Positions 16,213 to 24,634 of a stretch of 64,000 nt of DNA are shown one piece after another. The DNA is from Clostridium sp. M62/1 (GTDB lineage Bacteria; Bacillota; Clostridia; Lachnospirales; Lachnospiraceae), in contig NZ_CP085988.1 of the NCBI RefSeq assembly GCF_020736365.1, positions 1,742,001 through 1,806,000 on the forward strand. The letters are read 5' to 3'. The notes beneath the pieces are model-generated. The model was not told the DNA's origin. It was given only the letters and a program-made list of their open reading frames with translations, and did no database searches. Positions within the stretch are counted from its first letter, which is position 1. Each line of letters begins with the position of its first letter. The translations under genes were made by a program, and so were the position numbers.

Positions 16213-16299
16213 ATGAACTGCTTTGGTACCCACGGTCCTATGAGAAATGTCTGGAATCAGGTAATATACCGATGGCGCAAATACAAAAAACGACTCTGA
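16213..16299 (+). other. Short open frame, 28 codons
   Basis: ATG 16213 follows GAGAGGAAG and reads a small basic peptide ending YRWRKYKKRL before TGA. No family is evident, and it may be a remnant in the accessory block. Confidence 0.25.
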
Positions 16300-16429
16300 C
16301 TGAATCTGCGCTGTTATAGGCAGAGGGCGATGAAATAATGATTCAGATATAAAAAAGAGCTTTGGCTATTGAAATGTCAACATAATACCTAGAAGAAAAG
16401 TAGGTATATAATAGTAGGGGTGGATAAGA

Positions 16430-16642
16430 GTGAAACGTTTTTTTGCAATGTTTATTGATGTAACCATATTAGTAGTTTTTTTTTACTTTTACACAATCCC
16501 TTTCACCATTCCATCAAATGGATTTGGTCTCTATTTTTTCCAATTTTCCTGGGTGCTCTTGTATTTAGCGTATAATTTTACAGCAGATTATTTTTACAAT
16601 GGAATTAGTATAGATTGTGTCAATAGTTTTTCGCAAAATTAA
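16430..16642 (+). pseudogene. RDD-like membrane protein truncated by an insertion sequence
   Basis: A GTG start behind AGGGGTGG gives about 70 residues with two hydrophobic segments. The beginning KRFFAMFIDVTIL has the Arg and Asp spacing of RDD-family membrane proteins. The coding sequence runs into the left inverted repeat of the IS256-type element (from 16629), where the last codons VNSFSQN are IS-derived. No continuation of the gene is visible right of the element, so the insertion was accompanied by deletion. Confidence 0.6.
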
Positions 16643-17961
16643 AATCTTGCCGTTTGGCAGCCGGTAGTCAGCCGGCTATGATATCAGACAGCTGATCCTC
16701 TTCTGGATTGAAAAGATGATCCATATTCATGTAACGTCTGGCTCCCCAGCTTGTTGCTGCTACATGACGCAGTCTGGCACATACGAGCATCAAGGCGCTC
16801 TGCCCGTCAGGAAAAGCGCCGATCGCTTTTGTACGGCGTTTAATCTCACGGTTGAGACGCTCAATCGCGTTATTGGTCCGGAGCCGGGTCCAATGCTGCG
16901 TAGGAAAATCCATATAGGTCAAGGTTTCCTCGATTCCGTCCTCCACCTTTTTGGCAGCTTTGGCAAGCTTCATAGACCGGAGTTTTTCCGATACCTGGAG
17001 CGCTTTTTCACGAGCAGCATCCTTGCTCTCCTGTGCATGGATCGCCTTGAGCATAAGCGCTACCGTTTTCATCTTGTTACGGGGCGTAACAGAAAATATA
17101 TTTCTGTAAAAATGAACTGTACAACGCTGATATCTGGCATCCGGAAAGACTTCTGGAATCGTTTCAAGCATGCCGAGGTTCTTGTCGCCAATGATCAATC
17201 GAACACCAGTAAGCCCGCGTTCCTTCAGCCATACGAAGAAAGAACGCCAGCTTTCACGATCTTCCTTCATCCCTTCAGCGGCACCAAGGATCTCCCGGCA
17301 GCCATCCTGGCTGACGCCAATGGCAACAAGAACAGAAACATTCTGGATTTCGCCGCCCCAGCTGCGTTTCAGGTAAACGCCATCTACGTAAACATAAGGA
17401 TAGCTTCCAGAAAGCGGACGGGTACGCCAGGTTTCGATATGTTCATAAGCCTTTTTGTTCAGGTTACTGATGGTTCCAGGAGATACTTTTGTTCCCCATA
17501 AAGCCTCGGTGATATCCTCAACGCGGCGTACAGAAACACCGGCCAGATACATCTCAATCAGAGCTTCTTCCACGGAAGATTCTCTGCGGCGATATCTTTC
17601 AATAATGGCCGTCTCGAAAGGAATGCCCTTGAGTTTTGGAACTTTCAGCTCCACTTCGCCTGCAGCTGTATGGAGATTCCGTTTATAATGGCCGGAACGA
17701 TATCCCTGGCGATCAGAAGAACGCTCATACTTTTCAGCGTTAACTAATTCGTCGGCTTCCTTATCAAGCAGGGCATTTAAAGTCTCCTCAACACTGCTGC
17801 GGACAAGATCCTTTAAATCGTGCTTTATTAAATCCTCATTTAGCTGTATAATCTTATCAGACATGGTTTTATAGCCTCCTTTGATAGATTTGGTTGTGGT
17901 GACTTAATTTTACCAAACGGCTATAGACCATGTCTATTTTTATGAAATTGATTTTGCGAAA
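16629..17961. mobile_element. IS256-family insertion sequence
   Basis: A complete transposase gene on the minus strand lies between terminal inverted repeats: TTTCGCAAAAT (16629-16639) at the left and ATTTTGCGAAA (17951-17961) at the right. A further inner inverted pair is CCGTTTGG (16650-16657) and CCAAACGG (around 17913-17920). I see no convincing 8-9-bp target duplication, which agrees with loss of flanking DNA after insertion. Confidence 0.8.
16668..17864 (-). CDS. IS256-family (mutator-type) transposase
   Basis: A 398-residue DDE transposase. The DDE residues lie in YVDGVYLK (residue ~161), IGDKNLG (~228) and NAIERLNREIKRR (~336). The C-H spacing between the last D and E (RYQRCTVHFYRNI) and the SPGTISNLNKKAYE segment are typical of IS256/mutator enzymes. 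The frame is intact and preceded on its strand by AAAGGAGGC, so it is probably active. It inserted into an RDD-like gene. Confidence 0.95.
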   Translation of the reverse strand: MSDKIIQLNEDLIKHDLKDLVRSSVEETLNALLDKEADELVNAEKYERSSDRQGYRSGHYKRNLHTAAGEVELKVPKLKGIPFETAIIERYRRRESSVEEALIEMYLAGVSVRRVEDITEALWGTKVSPGTISNLNKKAYEHIETWRTRPLSGSYPYVYVDGVYLKRSWGGEIQNVSVLVAIGVSQDGCREILGAAEGMKEDRESWRSFFVWLKERGLTGVRLIIGDKNLGMLETIPEVFPDARYQRCTVHFYRNIFSVTPRNKMKTVALMLKAIHAQESKDAAREKALQVSEKLRSMKLAKAAKKVEDGIEETLTYMDFPTQHWTRLRTNNAIERLNREIKRRTKAIGAFPDGQSALMLVCARLRHVAATSWGARRYMNMDHLFNPEEDQLSDIIAG

Positions 17962-18019
17962 TTAATTATACGTCATCCATAGAAAAAGTACAAACCGAGA
18001 GGTCCTATTAAAGTACGGC

Positions 18020-18066
18020 AAAAATCCGGCATCCTGCTCTGAAAACAGAGAAGACGCCGGATTTTT
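18020..18066. terminator. Bidirectional terminator
   Basis: AAAAATCCGGC (18020-18030) pairs exactly with GCCGGATTTTT (18056-18066), with an inner CTCTG/CAGAG stem. A-runs and T-runs on both sides make it usable in both directions. It is 100 bp beyond the end of the minus-strand nucleotidase gene. Confidence 0.85.
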
Positions 18067-18082
18067 GGCTGTAACGAGCAGA

Positions 18083-18160
18083 AGTGCCGCTCAATCATTT
18101 AGTATTAATGATTTTGCGGCACTCCCCTTACCATCCGGCTGTTTACAGCCCAAGGTAAGG
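18083..18160. repeat. Two further hairpins after the nucleotidase gene
   Basis: AGTGCCGC (18083-18090) pairs with GCGGCACT (18116-18123), with an inner ATCATT/AATGAT. CCTTACC (18126-18132) pairs with GGTAAGG (18154-18160), with an inner GGCTG/CAGCC. Both lie between the nucleotidase stop and its terminator and would be in its 3' untranslated region. Confidence 0.5.
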
Positions 18161-18165
18161 ATGGA

Positions 18166-20307
18166 TTATTTCTTATTCTGCCGCTTTTTCCATACTGCAG
18201 CTGCGGCTGCAGCGGCGATCACAACTACTGTCACAGGAACTACAGGGAAGCTGTTTTCAGGCTGTGCAGCCGGAGCGGTGCTGTCCGCGGCCTCTGCGCT
18301 TTCTGTCTCTTCGCTGCTTTGGGATTCTGTGGATTCGCCTCTTTCCTCATCAACCGGATCGCAGCTTCCGTCTGACAGGAAGGTTAAAACCGGCTGCTCC
18401 CGGAATTCATCTACGGTAATTCCGAATCCGGAATAATTGTCTACATAGATTTCCTGCTGTGTATCTGCCAGCCGGACTCCGTGAGCCCCGTCTGAAAGAG
18501 TAATCTGCAGGATTCCGTTTTCATCTGTGATGCCGTTCTGCCGCTGACCTCCATCTACCCGGTATGACAGCTCCTGGCCGGCCAGCGGCTCTCCGGACTG
18601 GTCTGCAATCAGGACAGAAGCGGTATAGTCCTTTGGCTCATACCCGTCGCCTCTCATCTGAATTCTGTTTCCGGTTCCCGCATATCCCTGCAGCACTCCG
18701 TCCTTCATACAGCTTTCCAGATAGGTCTGTACGGTTTCAAGCTCTCCCCCGGCCTCTCCGTATTTGGGAAGGTCTGCCAGCATGGTATAGTCGTTTCCGC
18801 CGCTCATAATGTAATTGTTGCTGGCCATCATGATCTCTGTAGTGGTATCTTCCCGATCCAGCGGCTCTGTCTGCCCGTCCAGCGTGATGGAAACTACCTT
18901 CTGTCCCTCTTCCCCATCCGGATTAAAGACTGTCGTGAAGCCGGAGATCTGGAGAAAGCCGCCGGAATTCGTCTGCTGAAGAAGCATTCCGGTTTCCTTA
19001 TCCTGTCCGTCCAGAGCCGTACCGGAAACCTCCATCACCTCGTAGAGGATCGCAGGTGTGACCTTTTTAAGGTAAATGGTATTGGAAAACGGGAAGGCTG
19101 AAATCAGATCGCCCATGGTAATGTCTCCGTTGGGGGACATGGCGCGGATGCCGCCGCCGTTTTCCACTGCAATCACCGGCAGATCAGTATCTGTTCCCAG
19201 GGTCTGCAGATAGGTTTCTGCAGCGCTGCGGAAAGCATCTGCCGTAAAGTCACCGTAATTTGTTTCAACCAGACGGGTCAGCGCAACCACACCAACCTGT
19301 CCGGCCCAGAGTGTGGTTTCTGTGGTGCTTACCGTTTCTCCGAGAAGATCGGACTGGGAGGACTCGATTTGCTTAAGCCGCTCAGCGACGGCAGCATCAG
19401 GGACGATGTCTGCCAAATCAGCGGGTCCCAACAGTTCTTCTGAAGCAGATACTTCATCGCCGCGGACTTCCAGGGTCAGCTTTCCGATACCTGCCATTCC
19501 GGAGCCGGTCTGGACGATCAGGATGCCGTTTGTCTCTTCATTTTCTACTGTATGGCTGTGTCCGTCAATGATTACGTCAATTTTATCCTGGTACTCCCCG
19601 GTCATCGCGTCTGCCAAATCTGCGCTGGTACAGGAGGCGTCCATATTTCCCATATGACACATGGCGACGATCACGTCTGCCCCCTCCTCTTTCAGATGAT
19701 TGATCTCTGTTTTCGCAGTCTCTATCTCATCCCTGAATTCCAGATCCTTGATTCCAGCCGGGTTGGTGGAGCTGGCGGTATCTGCCGTAGTCAGACCGAA
19801 AAAGCCAATCCGAACCCCATTCTGTTCAAGAACTGCATGGCAGCCGCTACTGTCCTCCTGCACATCCTTAAGAAGGGGACTGCCATTTCGGTATATATTG
19901 GCTGCCAGGACAGGAAAATCCGCCTTCTGCGCATTGGACAGAAAGGTTTCCGTTCCAAAATCAAATTCATGGTTTCCCGGTGTCATCAGATCGTAACCGG
20001 CCAGGTTCATGAGCTCGATTACATCTGCTCCTTTTGTCAGGGAGGCCAGAGGGAGTCCCTGAGTTGCATCGCCGGCGTCTACCAGAATAGAATTCGGGGT
20101 ACTTTCCTTCAGCCCTGCCGCCAGAGCAATGCCAACAATCTCTTCCCCGTCGCCGTTTAGATAGCCGTGGGTATCATTTGTGTGATAGATAATCACCTCC
20201 TGCACAGCATCGCCGTCCTCCTGGTTTCCTGCAGTCTGTGCGGAAACGGTCATGGAAAGCGGCATACACAGTATCAAAGCGGCAGATAAAAACTTTTTCA
20301 TCATCAT
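18166..20307 (-). CDS. Secreted 5'-nucleotidase / bifunctional metallophosphoesterase
   Basis: A 713-residue UshA-like protein. An N-terminal signal peptide (to about SAQTAG) precedes the metallophosphoesterase domain with HTNDTHGY (~41-48), DAGDATQG, GNHEFDFG and GHSHT. A C-terminal 5'-nucleotidase domain follows, with GDFTADAFRSAAETY, ENGGGIRA and the FPFSNTIYL substrate region. A carboxypeptidase-like beta stretch and a Ser/Glu-rich linker follow, then a hydrophobic helix (VVPVTVVVIAAAAAAAVW) with a basic tail. It is therefore probably anchored in the membrane rather than sortase-linked. It hydrolyses extracellular nucleotides to nucleosides and phosphate. The start MMMKK follows AGGAGGC. 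Confidence 0.93.
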   Translation of the reverse strand: MMMKKFLSAALILCMPLSMTVSAQTAGNQEDGDAVQEVIIYHTNDTHGYLNGDGEEIVGIALAAGLKESTPNSILVDAGDATQGLPLASLTKGADVIELMNLAGYDLMTPGNHEFDFGTETFLSNAQKADFPVLAANIYRNGSPLLKDVQEDSSGCHAVLEQNGVRIGFFGLTTADTASSTNPAGIKDLEFRDEIETAKTEINHLKEEGADVIVAMCHMGNMDASCTSADLADAMTGEYQDKIDVIIDGHSHTVENEETNGILIVQTGSGMAGIGKLTLEVRGDEVSASEELLGPADLADIVPDAAVAERLKQIESSQSDLLGETVSTTETTLWAGQVGVVALTRLVETNYGDFTADAFRSAAETYLQTLGTDTDLPVIAVENGGGIRAMSPNGDITMGDLISAFPFSNTIYLKKVTPAILYEVMEVSGTALDGQDKETGMLLQQTNSGGFLQISGFTTVFNPDGEEGQKVVSITLDGQTEPLDREDTTTEIMMASNNYIMSGGNDYTMLADLPKYGEAGGELETVQTYLESCMKDGVLQGYAGTGNRIQMRGDGYEPKDYTASVLIADQSGEPLAGQELSYRVDGGQRQNGITDENGILQITLSDGAHGVRLADTQQEIYVDNYSGFGITVDEFREQPVLTFLSDGSCDPVDEERGESTESQSSEETESAEAADSTAPAAQPENSFPVVPVTVVVIAAAAAAAVWKKRQNKK

Positions 20308-20675
20308 TTTAGCCTCCTGTTATCTTCCTTTAAAATATAGTACGTCTGCCTGTTTCAGATCTTTTACTGCTCAATGGGTATTTTATCGGACGGTTGGGAT
20401 TCTGTCAATTGAAAGCACCTGAGGCTTTAACTGCTGTACAGAAGGGCATCGGGATTGCCTCAGGACACTGATTTCTGTGCAGAGGTCAGAGCAGGGCAGA
20501 AAGAAGCCGGCTGGGCTCTTCAGGCAGCAGGAGATAGATTATCCCTTATGCAGTTGTGATATAATTGCATGCTTATAGATTGTATAAATTTCTGTTGCAG
20601 TGCAGAAGATATTTTTGTATACTGTTTTTTGGCTCAAATGAAATACAGAAAGATAACGAGAAAGGTGATTCAGAA

Positions 20676-21932
20676 ATGAAGCAAAATGAAAGAAGCGCTG
20701 TCCTCTCCAAAGCTGCAGGGGCAGGCGTGATGATAGTTTTATCTGGTCTGCTGGCAGCCGGTTCCGGGCCGCTCTACAAGGCAGTTGCCGGAAGGAACAG
20801 GGAAGTGTCCGAAACCCCGGTTTACTATGCAGGTACGTATGAGGGGACAAGCCGGGGGTATGGCGGCCCTGTGACAGTCAGACTGACCGTTTCAGACTAC
20901 GCCATTGAGGATGTCCGTATCTCAGCGCCGGAAGAGACGCCGGAAATCGGAAAGGCCGTTGCGGTTCAGCTCTCAAACGAGATGTGGAGAGCTAACTCTT
21001 TCAGCGTGGACAGTGTATCCGGAGCCACGATGACCAGCAACGCAGTCAAGAAAGCAGTTGGACAGTGTCTGGAGCAGGCAGCCAGAGAGGGGACAGAGGC
21101 AGCGAAGCTGTTTGAGGCAGAATTCAGGAGCGAGAAGGAGGCCAGGGGCCTTCCGGAGCTGTCAGAAATTCTTCCGTCTGTGCCGGATGGAGATTACATT
21201 TACCGGGATACCGCAGATGACGGCTCCGGCCACTTTAATGAGATCCGGGTGACAGTTGAAAAGGGCACGCTCACGGCTCTCTCCTGGGACGCAGTGGCAA
21301 TGGACGGAAGCGGAAAACGGGAACAGTCCCTGAGTGGCCAGTATGTGATGACAGAAAACGGCCCCCTCTGGCACGAGCAGGCAGACACCCTGGCTCAGTA
21401 TGTTGTTGAAAACCAGTCCACGGAAGGGGTTGTGGAAGGCGCAGGGGTCACAGACGCCCTGGCATCTGTGAGCATCTACCCAGGCGGTTTTGTGGACGCT
21501 GTGAAAAAATGTCTGATGGCCGCCTCCGGAGATCTGTCCTTTGCCTCTCTGGAAGAGCTGCTTGCAGGGGCAGAGGATGGAACATACAGCTATACAAGCC
21601 CGAAAAAGGATGACAGCGGGATGAGTGACCGCATTGACCTGACCGTGAAGGACCATGCCATCGCGGCCCTGGTCTGGGATTCAGTGGGGGAGGATGGAAC
21701 CGGAAAACGCCAGCTTTCCATGGACGGTCAGTACCAAATGACGGAGGACGGCCCCCTCTGGTACGAGCAGGCGGACACCCTGGCCAAATACGTGCTGGAG
21801 AATCAGTCCGTAGAGGGGCTGTCCGACAGCGAGGGCTATGCAACGGATGCAGTCAGCTCAGTGAGCATCAATATTTCTGGTTTTATCAATGCGCTGAAAG
21901 GCTGTCTGAGTCAGGGAAACAGGGTAAGCTAA
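20676..21932 (+). CDS. Membrane-anchored FMN-binding protein with duplicated C-terminal domain
   Basis: About 418 residues. After an N-terminal membrane segment (residues ~13-33) comes an FMN-binding domain with the flavinylation motif SGATMT (~112-117), as in RnfG and NqrC. Two tandem copies of a ~115-residue module follow, each with DGDY/DGTY, WDAV/WDSV, a GKR.LS.GQY stretch, GPLWxEQADTLAxYVxENQS and a closing SI..GF..A segment. The module resembles major membrane immunogen-type lipoproteins, but there is no lipobox cysteine. Extracellular flavin-based electron transfer is a likely role. An open frame extends back to 20565, but the ATG at 20676 starts the membrane anchor and follows AAAGGTG. 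Confidence 0.75.
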   Translation: MKQNERSAVLSKAAGAGVMIVLSGLLAAGSGPLYKAVAGRNREVSETPVYYAGTYEGTSRGYGGPVTVRLTVSDYAIEDVRISAPEETPEIGKAVAVQLSNEMWRANSFSVDSVSGATMTSNAVKKAVGQCLEQAAREGTEAAKLFEAEFRSEKEARGLPELSEILPSVPDGDYIYRDTADDGSGHFNEIRVTVEKGTLTALSWDAVAMDGSGKREQSLSGQYVMTENGPLWHEQADTLAQYVVENQSTEGVVEGAGVTDALASVSIYPGGFVDAVKKCLMAASGDLSFASLEELLAGAEDGTYSYTSPKKDDSGMSDRIDLTVKDHAIAALVWDSVGEDGTGKRQLSMDGQYQMTEDGPLWYEQADTLAKYVLENQSVEGLSDSEGYATDAVSSVSINISGFINALKGCLSQGNRVS

Positions 21933-22073
21933 GCGGGCCGGAAGCTGATTTTACAGCCCTGTAAATTTTCGGAAACAGGGAAAGGCTGGAAGAAAAAGCA
22001 GCAGAGAAAAAAGCAGGAAATAAAGTTAAACAGGGAAAGAATAACAGAAACTATAATAATAAAAAAACTGTGA

Positions 22074-22142
22074 AAAACAGCCGACTAAAACAGAGGAGGA
22101 GCATATCAAAGAGGATTGCCTTCTGTTTCAGGCGGCTGTTTT
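22074..22142. terminator. Long convergent terminator hairpin
   Basis: The arm 22074-22097 (AAAACAGCCGACTAAAACAG and beyond) pairs with 22119-22142 (ending GGCGGCTGTTTT) with only a few mismatches. It lies between the convergent FMN-binding gene and the MerR gene and has T-runs for both. Confidence 0.75.
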
Positions 22143-22168
22143 CTGTTCAGAGGTATCAAGCCAGTGAA

Positions 22169-22915
22169 TCATTGGCGGATAATCTCCGCATATCCTTTCA
22201 GATAGTCGACCTTTCTTCCGTCCTGTATTTCACTCATGAGAAAATTAGCCAGAATAATGCCGGTTTTTCCAAGACTTCGGATAGGGATGAGTTTTTCCAG
22301 CAGATTGCTGGCATAGCCCTCATCTGGAAGCTCCTCAATCAAAAAGGCGGCGTACTCGCGGTCCTCTGTCTTTTTCCAGATCAGTTCTCCCTGGCAGGGC
22401 AGTCCATCGGCAATCATACCGCGAACTTCCCTGTCTGGATACTCCGTGTCGATCAGGCGCACATAGAGAGAGGGATTCTGGGTATAGCGAACCAGCTTGT
22501 CCCGATCACTGTACTGAAAACGTGTCACAGAGGAAAATGGAACACGTTCCATGGAAAAATCCACTTTTTTCAGAAACTCGATTTCCCCTATGTGCTTCTG
22601 TTTCAGCTCCACCGCCCGCTGCATGGATTCAAGGCTCTGTATCTGCCTTTCCAGCTGTTCCCCCACGCCTGTCAGCACCTTGCTGTAATCCTCCAGGCTG
22701 AAATGGCTGAAATGCTCCATCTCACGCACAGGAATGCCGATTTTTCGGTAAAAGGCGATCTCTGCAATGTTCAGCAGATCCGCAATGGTATATTTTCTGT
22801 AGTTGTTCAATTCCTGATAAACGGAAAAGATGCCGGCATCCTGCCAGTACCTGAGTGTATGCTCCGGTATGTCTAACAGACGGGACACCTCTCCGATAGA
22901 TAAGTATTTTTCCAT
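22169..22915 (-). CDS. MerR-family regulator with effector-binding domain
   Basis: A 248-residue protein. The N-terminal winged helix reads SIGEVSRLLDIPEHTLRYWQ (residues 6-25) and continues with NNYRKYTIADLLNI. A coiled-coil linker (~75-110) is followed by a C-terminal part with the shape of a GyrI-like/BmrR ligand-binding domain. Such proteins twist a promoter with over-long spacing upon binding a small ligand, often a drug or metabolite. It is divergent from the carrier gene at 23207, and a perfect palindrome with two TATAAT boxes lies between them, so it probably controls both itself and that gene. Confidence 0.85.
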   Translation of the reverse strand: MEKYLSIGEVSRLLDIPEHTLRYWQDAGIFSVYQELNNYRKYTIADLLNIAEIAFYRKIGIPVREMEHFSHFSLEDYSKVLTGVGEQLERQIQSLESMQRAVELKQKHIGEIEFLKKVDFSMERVPFSSVTRFQYSDRDKLVRYTQNPSLYVRLIDTEYPDREVRGMIADGLPCQGELIWKKTEDREYAAFLIEELPDEGYASNLLEKLIPIRSLGKTGIILANFLMSEIQDGRKVDYLKGYAEIIRQ

Positions 22916-22954
22916 AGTATTGTCTCGGTTCCTTTCAGACAGCGCAGATGCGCA

Positions 22955-22985
22955 GGTATAATGACTGTTTTACGGTCATTATACC
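22955..22985. promoter_or_regulatory. Palindromic operator with opposing -10 boxes
   Basis: GGTATAATGAC (22955-22965) and GTCATTATACC (22975-22985) form a perfect 11-bp inverted repeat with a 9-bp spacer. Each arm contains a TATAAT on its own strand, one facing the carrier gene and one facing merR. A further TTATACCAT occurs near 23064. The interval 22986-23206 holds no gene that I can see. Confidence 0.6.
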
Positions 22986-23206
22986 ATCTCGACTAGCGTC
23001 TCGATGGGACTGCTCGTCAAATGCATGCTCATGCAAGCATGGCATGCGCTTTCCTCGCTATTATACCATATCCGCCAACGGATTACACAGGGGTTTTGTG
23101 AATTCCTGTGCTGCGGCTGCAGATGGCTATTGACTCTCAAGTTACTTGAAGCTTTATAATTCAAATAAATGAAACATCTGAATATGAACAGAGGAGGAAT
23201 GAAGGT

Positions 23207-24619
23207 ATGAGCGGAGCTGCCAAGAAGAAAAAATGGTTTGAGAATGTCAAGATGCCGCATACGTATGTCATCCTGATCACGATTCTTGTGATTATGACGA
23301 TTCTCACCCATATTATCCCGGCCGGACAGTATCAGAGGGTGGAGGATCCGGTCAGCGGGACAACGGTTGTGGTGCCGGACAGCTTTGAGTTTGTGGACAT
23401 TGAGGCGCCGGGCTTTTTTGACATTTTCCTGGCCCTGCAGAGAGGGTATGTGGATGCGGCGGATATTATGTTTCTGATTATCTTTGCCTACGGATTTGTG
23501 TATATGCTGGTGAAGAACGGAACCATGGACGCCGCCCTGGGAACCCTGGTCAGGCTGGTGGGAAAAAAGATACAGCTGATGATCCCGATTACCATGATTG
23601 TGCTGGGACTTTTAAGCTCTACCATGGGAATTTTCGAGGAGGTTTACGGTCTGTTTCCCGTCTTTGTGGGGATTGCGGTAGCTCTGGGGTATGATATGGT
23701 GGTGGGAGGCGCGATTGTCTACCTGGGCGTGGCTATCGGGTATGCGTCGGGAACCTTTAATCCCTATACGGTCGGAATTGCCCAGGATGTGGCAGGAGTG
23801 CCCCTCTACTCGGGACTTGGCCTCAGGATCGCCGTTCTGATTGCCTTTGAGCTGCTGGCGATTCTTTATATCATGCATTACGCCCGCAAAGTAAAGGCCG
23901 ATCCGACGAAATCTGTTATGTATGGGGTGGAAACAGACTTTGCTCAGAGAAAGAGTCTGGAGGAGCTGACGGGTGCAAGGATGAATACAAGGCAGAAGCT
24001 GTGCCTGCTCCTCTTTCTGGGGACGCTGTGCGGACTTCTCTATGGAATCACCCAGGCTGGCTGGGGCATCAACGAGATTGCGGCCATGTTTCTGATGATG
24101 ATGATCTTCGTGGGAATTGTCAGCGGGTATTCAGCTACGGAAATCTGCAAAACTTTTATTGAGTCTACGAAGTCTATGGTATCCTCCATGCTGATTGTGG
24201 GATTTACCAGAGGGATCCTTCTGATTATGAAGGATGGAATGATTTCAGACACCATCGTCTACTACCTGGTCAATCTGCTTTCCGGTGCCAGCAAATATGT
24301 TTCTGCCTACGGAATGCTGATCCTGCAGAATATTATTAAATTTTTCATCACAGGCTCCTCCAGCCAGGCCACGATCACCATGCCGATCATGGCGCCGACG
24401 GCTGAGCTGATCGGGCTCAGCAAGCAGATAGCAGTCCTGGCCTACCAGTTTGGAAACGGCTTTGCAGAAATGTTCTGGCCGACCTCCTGCGCTCTGGGCT
24501 GCGGTCTGATGGGCGTACCCATTAACAAGTGGTATAAATTTGTCACGCCGCTGTTTGGGCTGGTGCTGGTGCTGGAGTTTGTGTTTATGACAATCGCAGT
24601 TGCCATTGGATACTGTTAA
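23207..24619 (+). CDS. YfcC-family membrane carrier
   Basis: A 470-residue protein with about 12 hydrophobic segments, belonging to the YfcC/DcuC-type anaerobic carrier superfamily (annotated variously as basic amino acid or C4-dicarboxylate carriers). Family features are MPHTYVILITILVI and HIIPAGQYQRV at the N-terminus, the EEVYGLFPVF segment and the late FFITGSSSQATITMPIMAPTAEL (~380-400). Substrate is uncertain; a peptide or amino-acid derivative fits the adjacent amidohydrolase. It is preceded by GAGGAGG and lies 15 bp before that gene, with a close paralogue beyond it. Confidence 0.85.
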   Translation: MSGAAKKKKWFENVKMPHTYVILITILVIMTILTHIIPAGQYQRVEDPVSGTTVVVPDSFEFVDIEAPGFFDIFLALQRGYVDAADIMFLIIFAYGFVYMLVKNGTMDAALGTLVRLVGKKIQLMIPITMIVLGLLSSTMGIFEEVYGLFPVFVGIAVALGYDMVVGGAIVYLGVAIGYASGTFNPYTVGIAQDVAGVPLYSGLGLRIAVLIAFELLAILYIMHYARKVKADPTKSVMYGVETDFAQRKSLEELTGARMNTRQKLCLLLFLGTLCGLLYGITQAGWGINEIAAMFLMMMIFVGIVSGYSATEICKTFIESTKSMVSSMLIVGFTRGILLIMKDGMISDTIVYYLVNLLSGASKYVSAYGMLILQNIIKFFITGSSSQATITMPIMAPTAELIGLSKQIAVLAYQFGNGFAEMFWPTSCALGCGLMGVPINKWYKFVTPLFGLVLVLEFVFMTIAVAIGYC

Positions 24620-24634
24620 GAGGAGGCAAAAAGA

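Noticed and set aside
16713..17501. Plus-strand 261-codon frame within the insertion sequence
   Set aside because: It is antisense to the complete IS256-type transposase.
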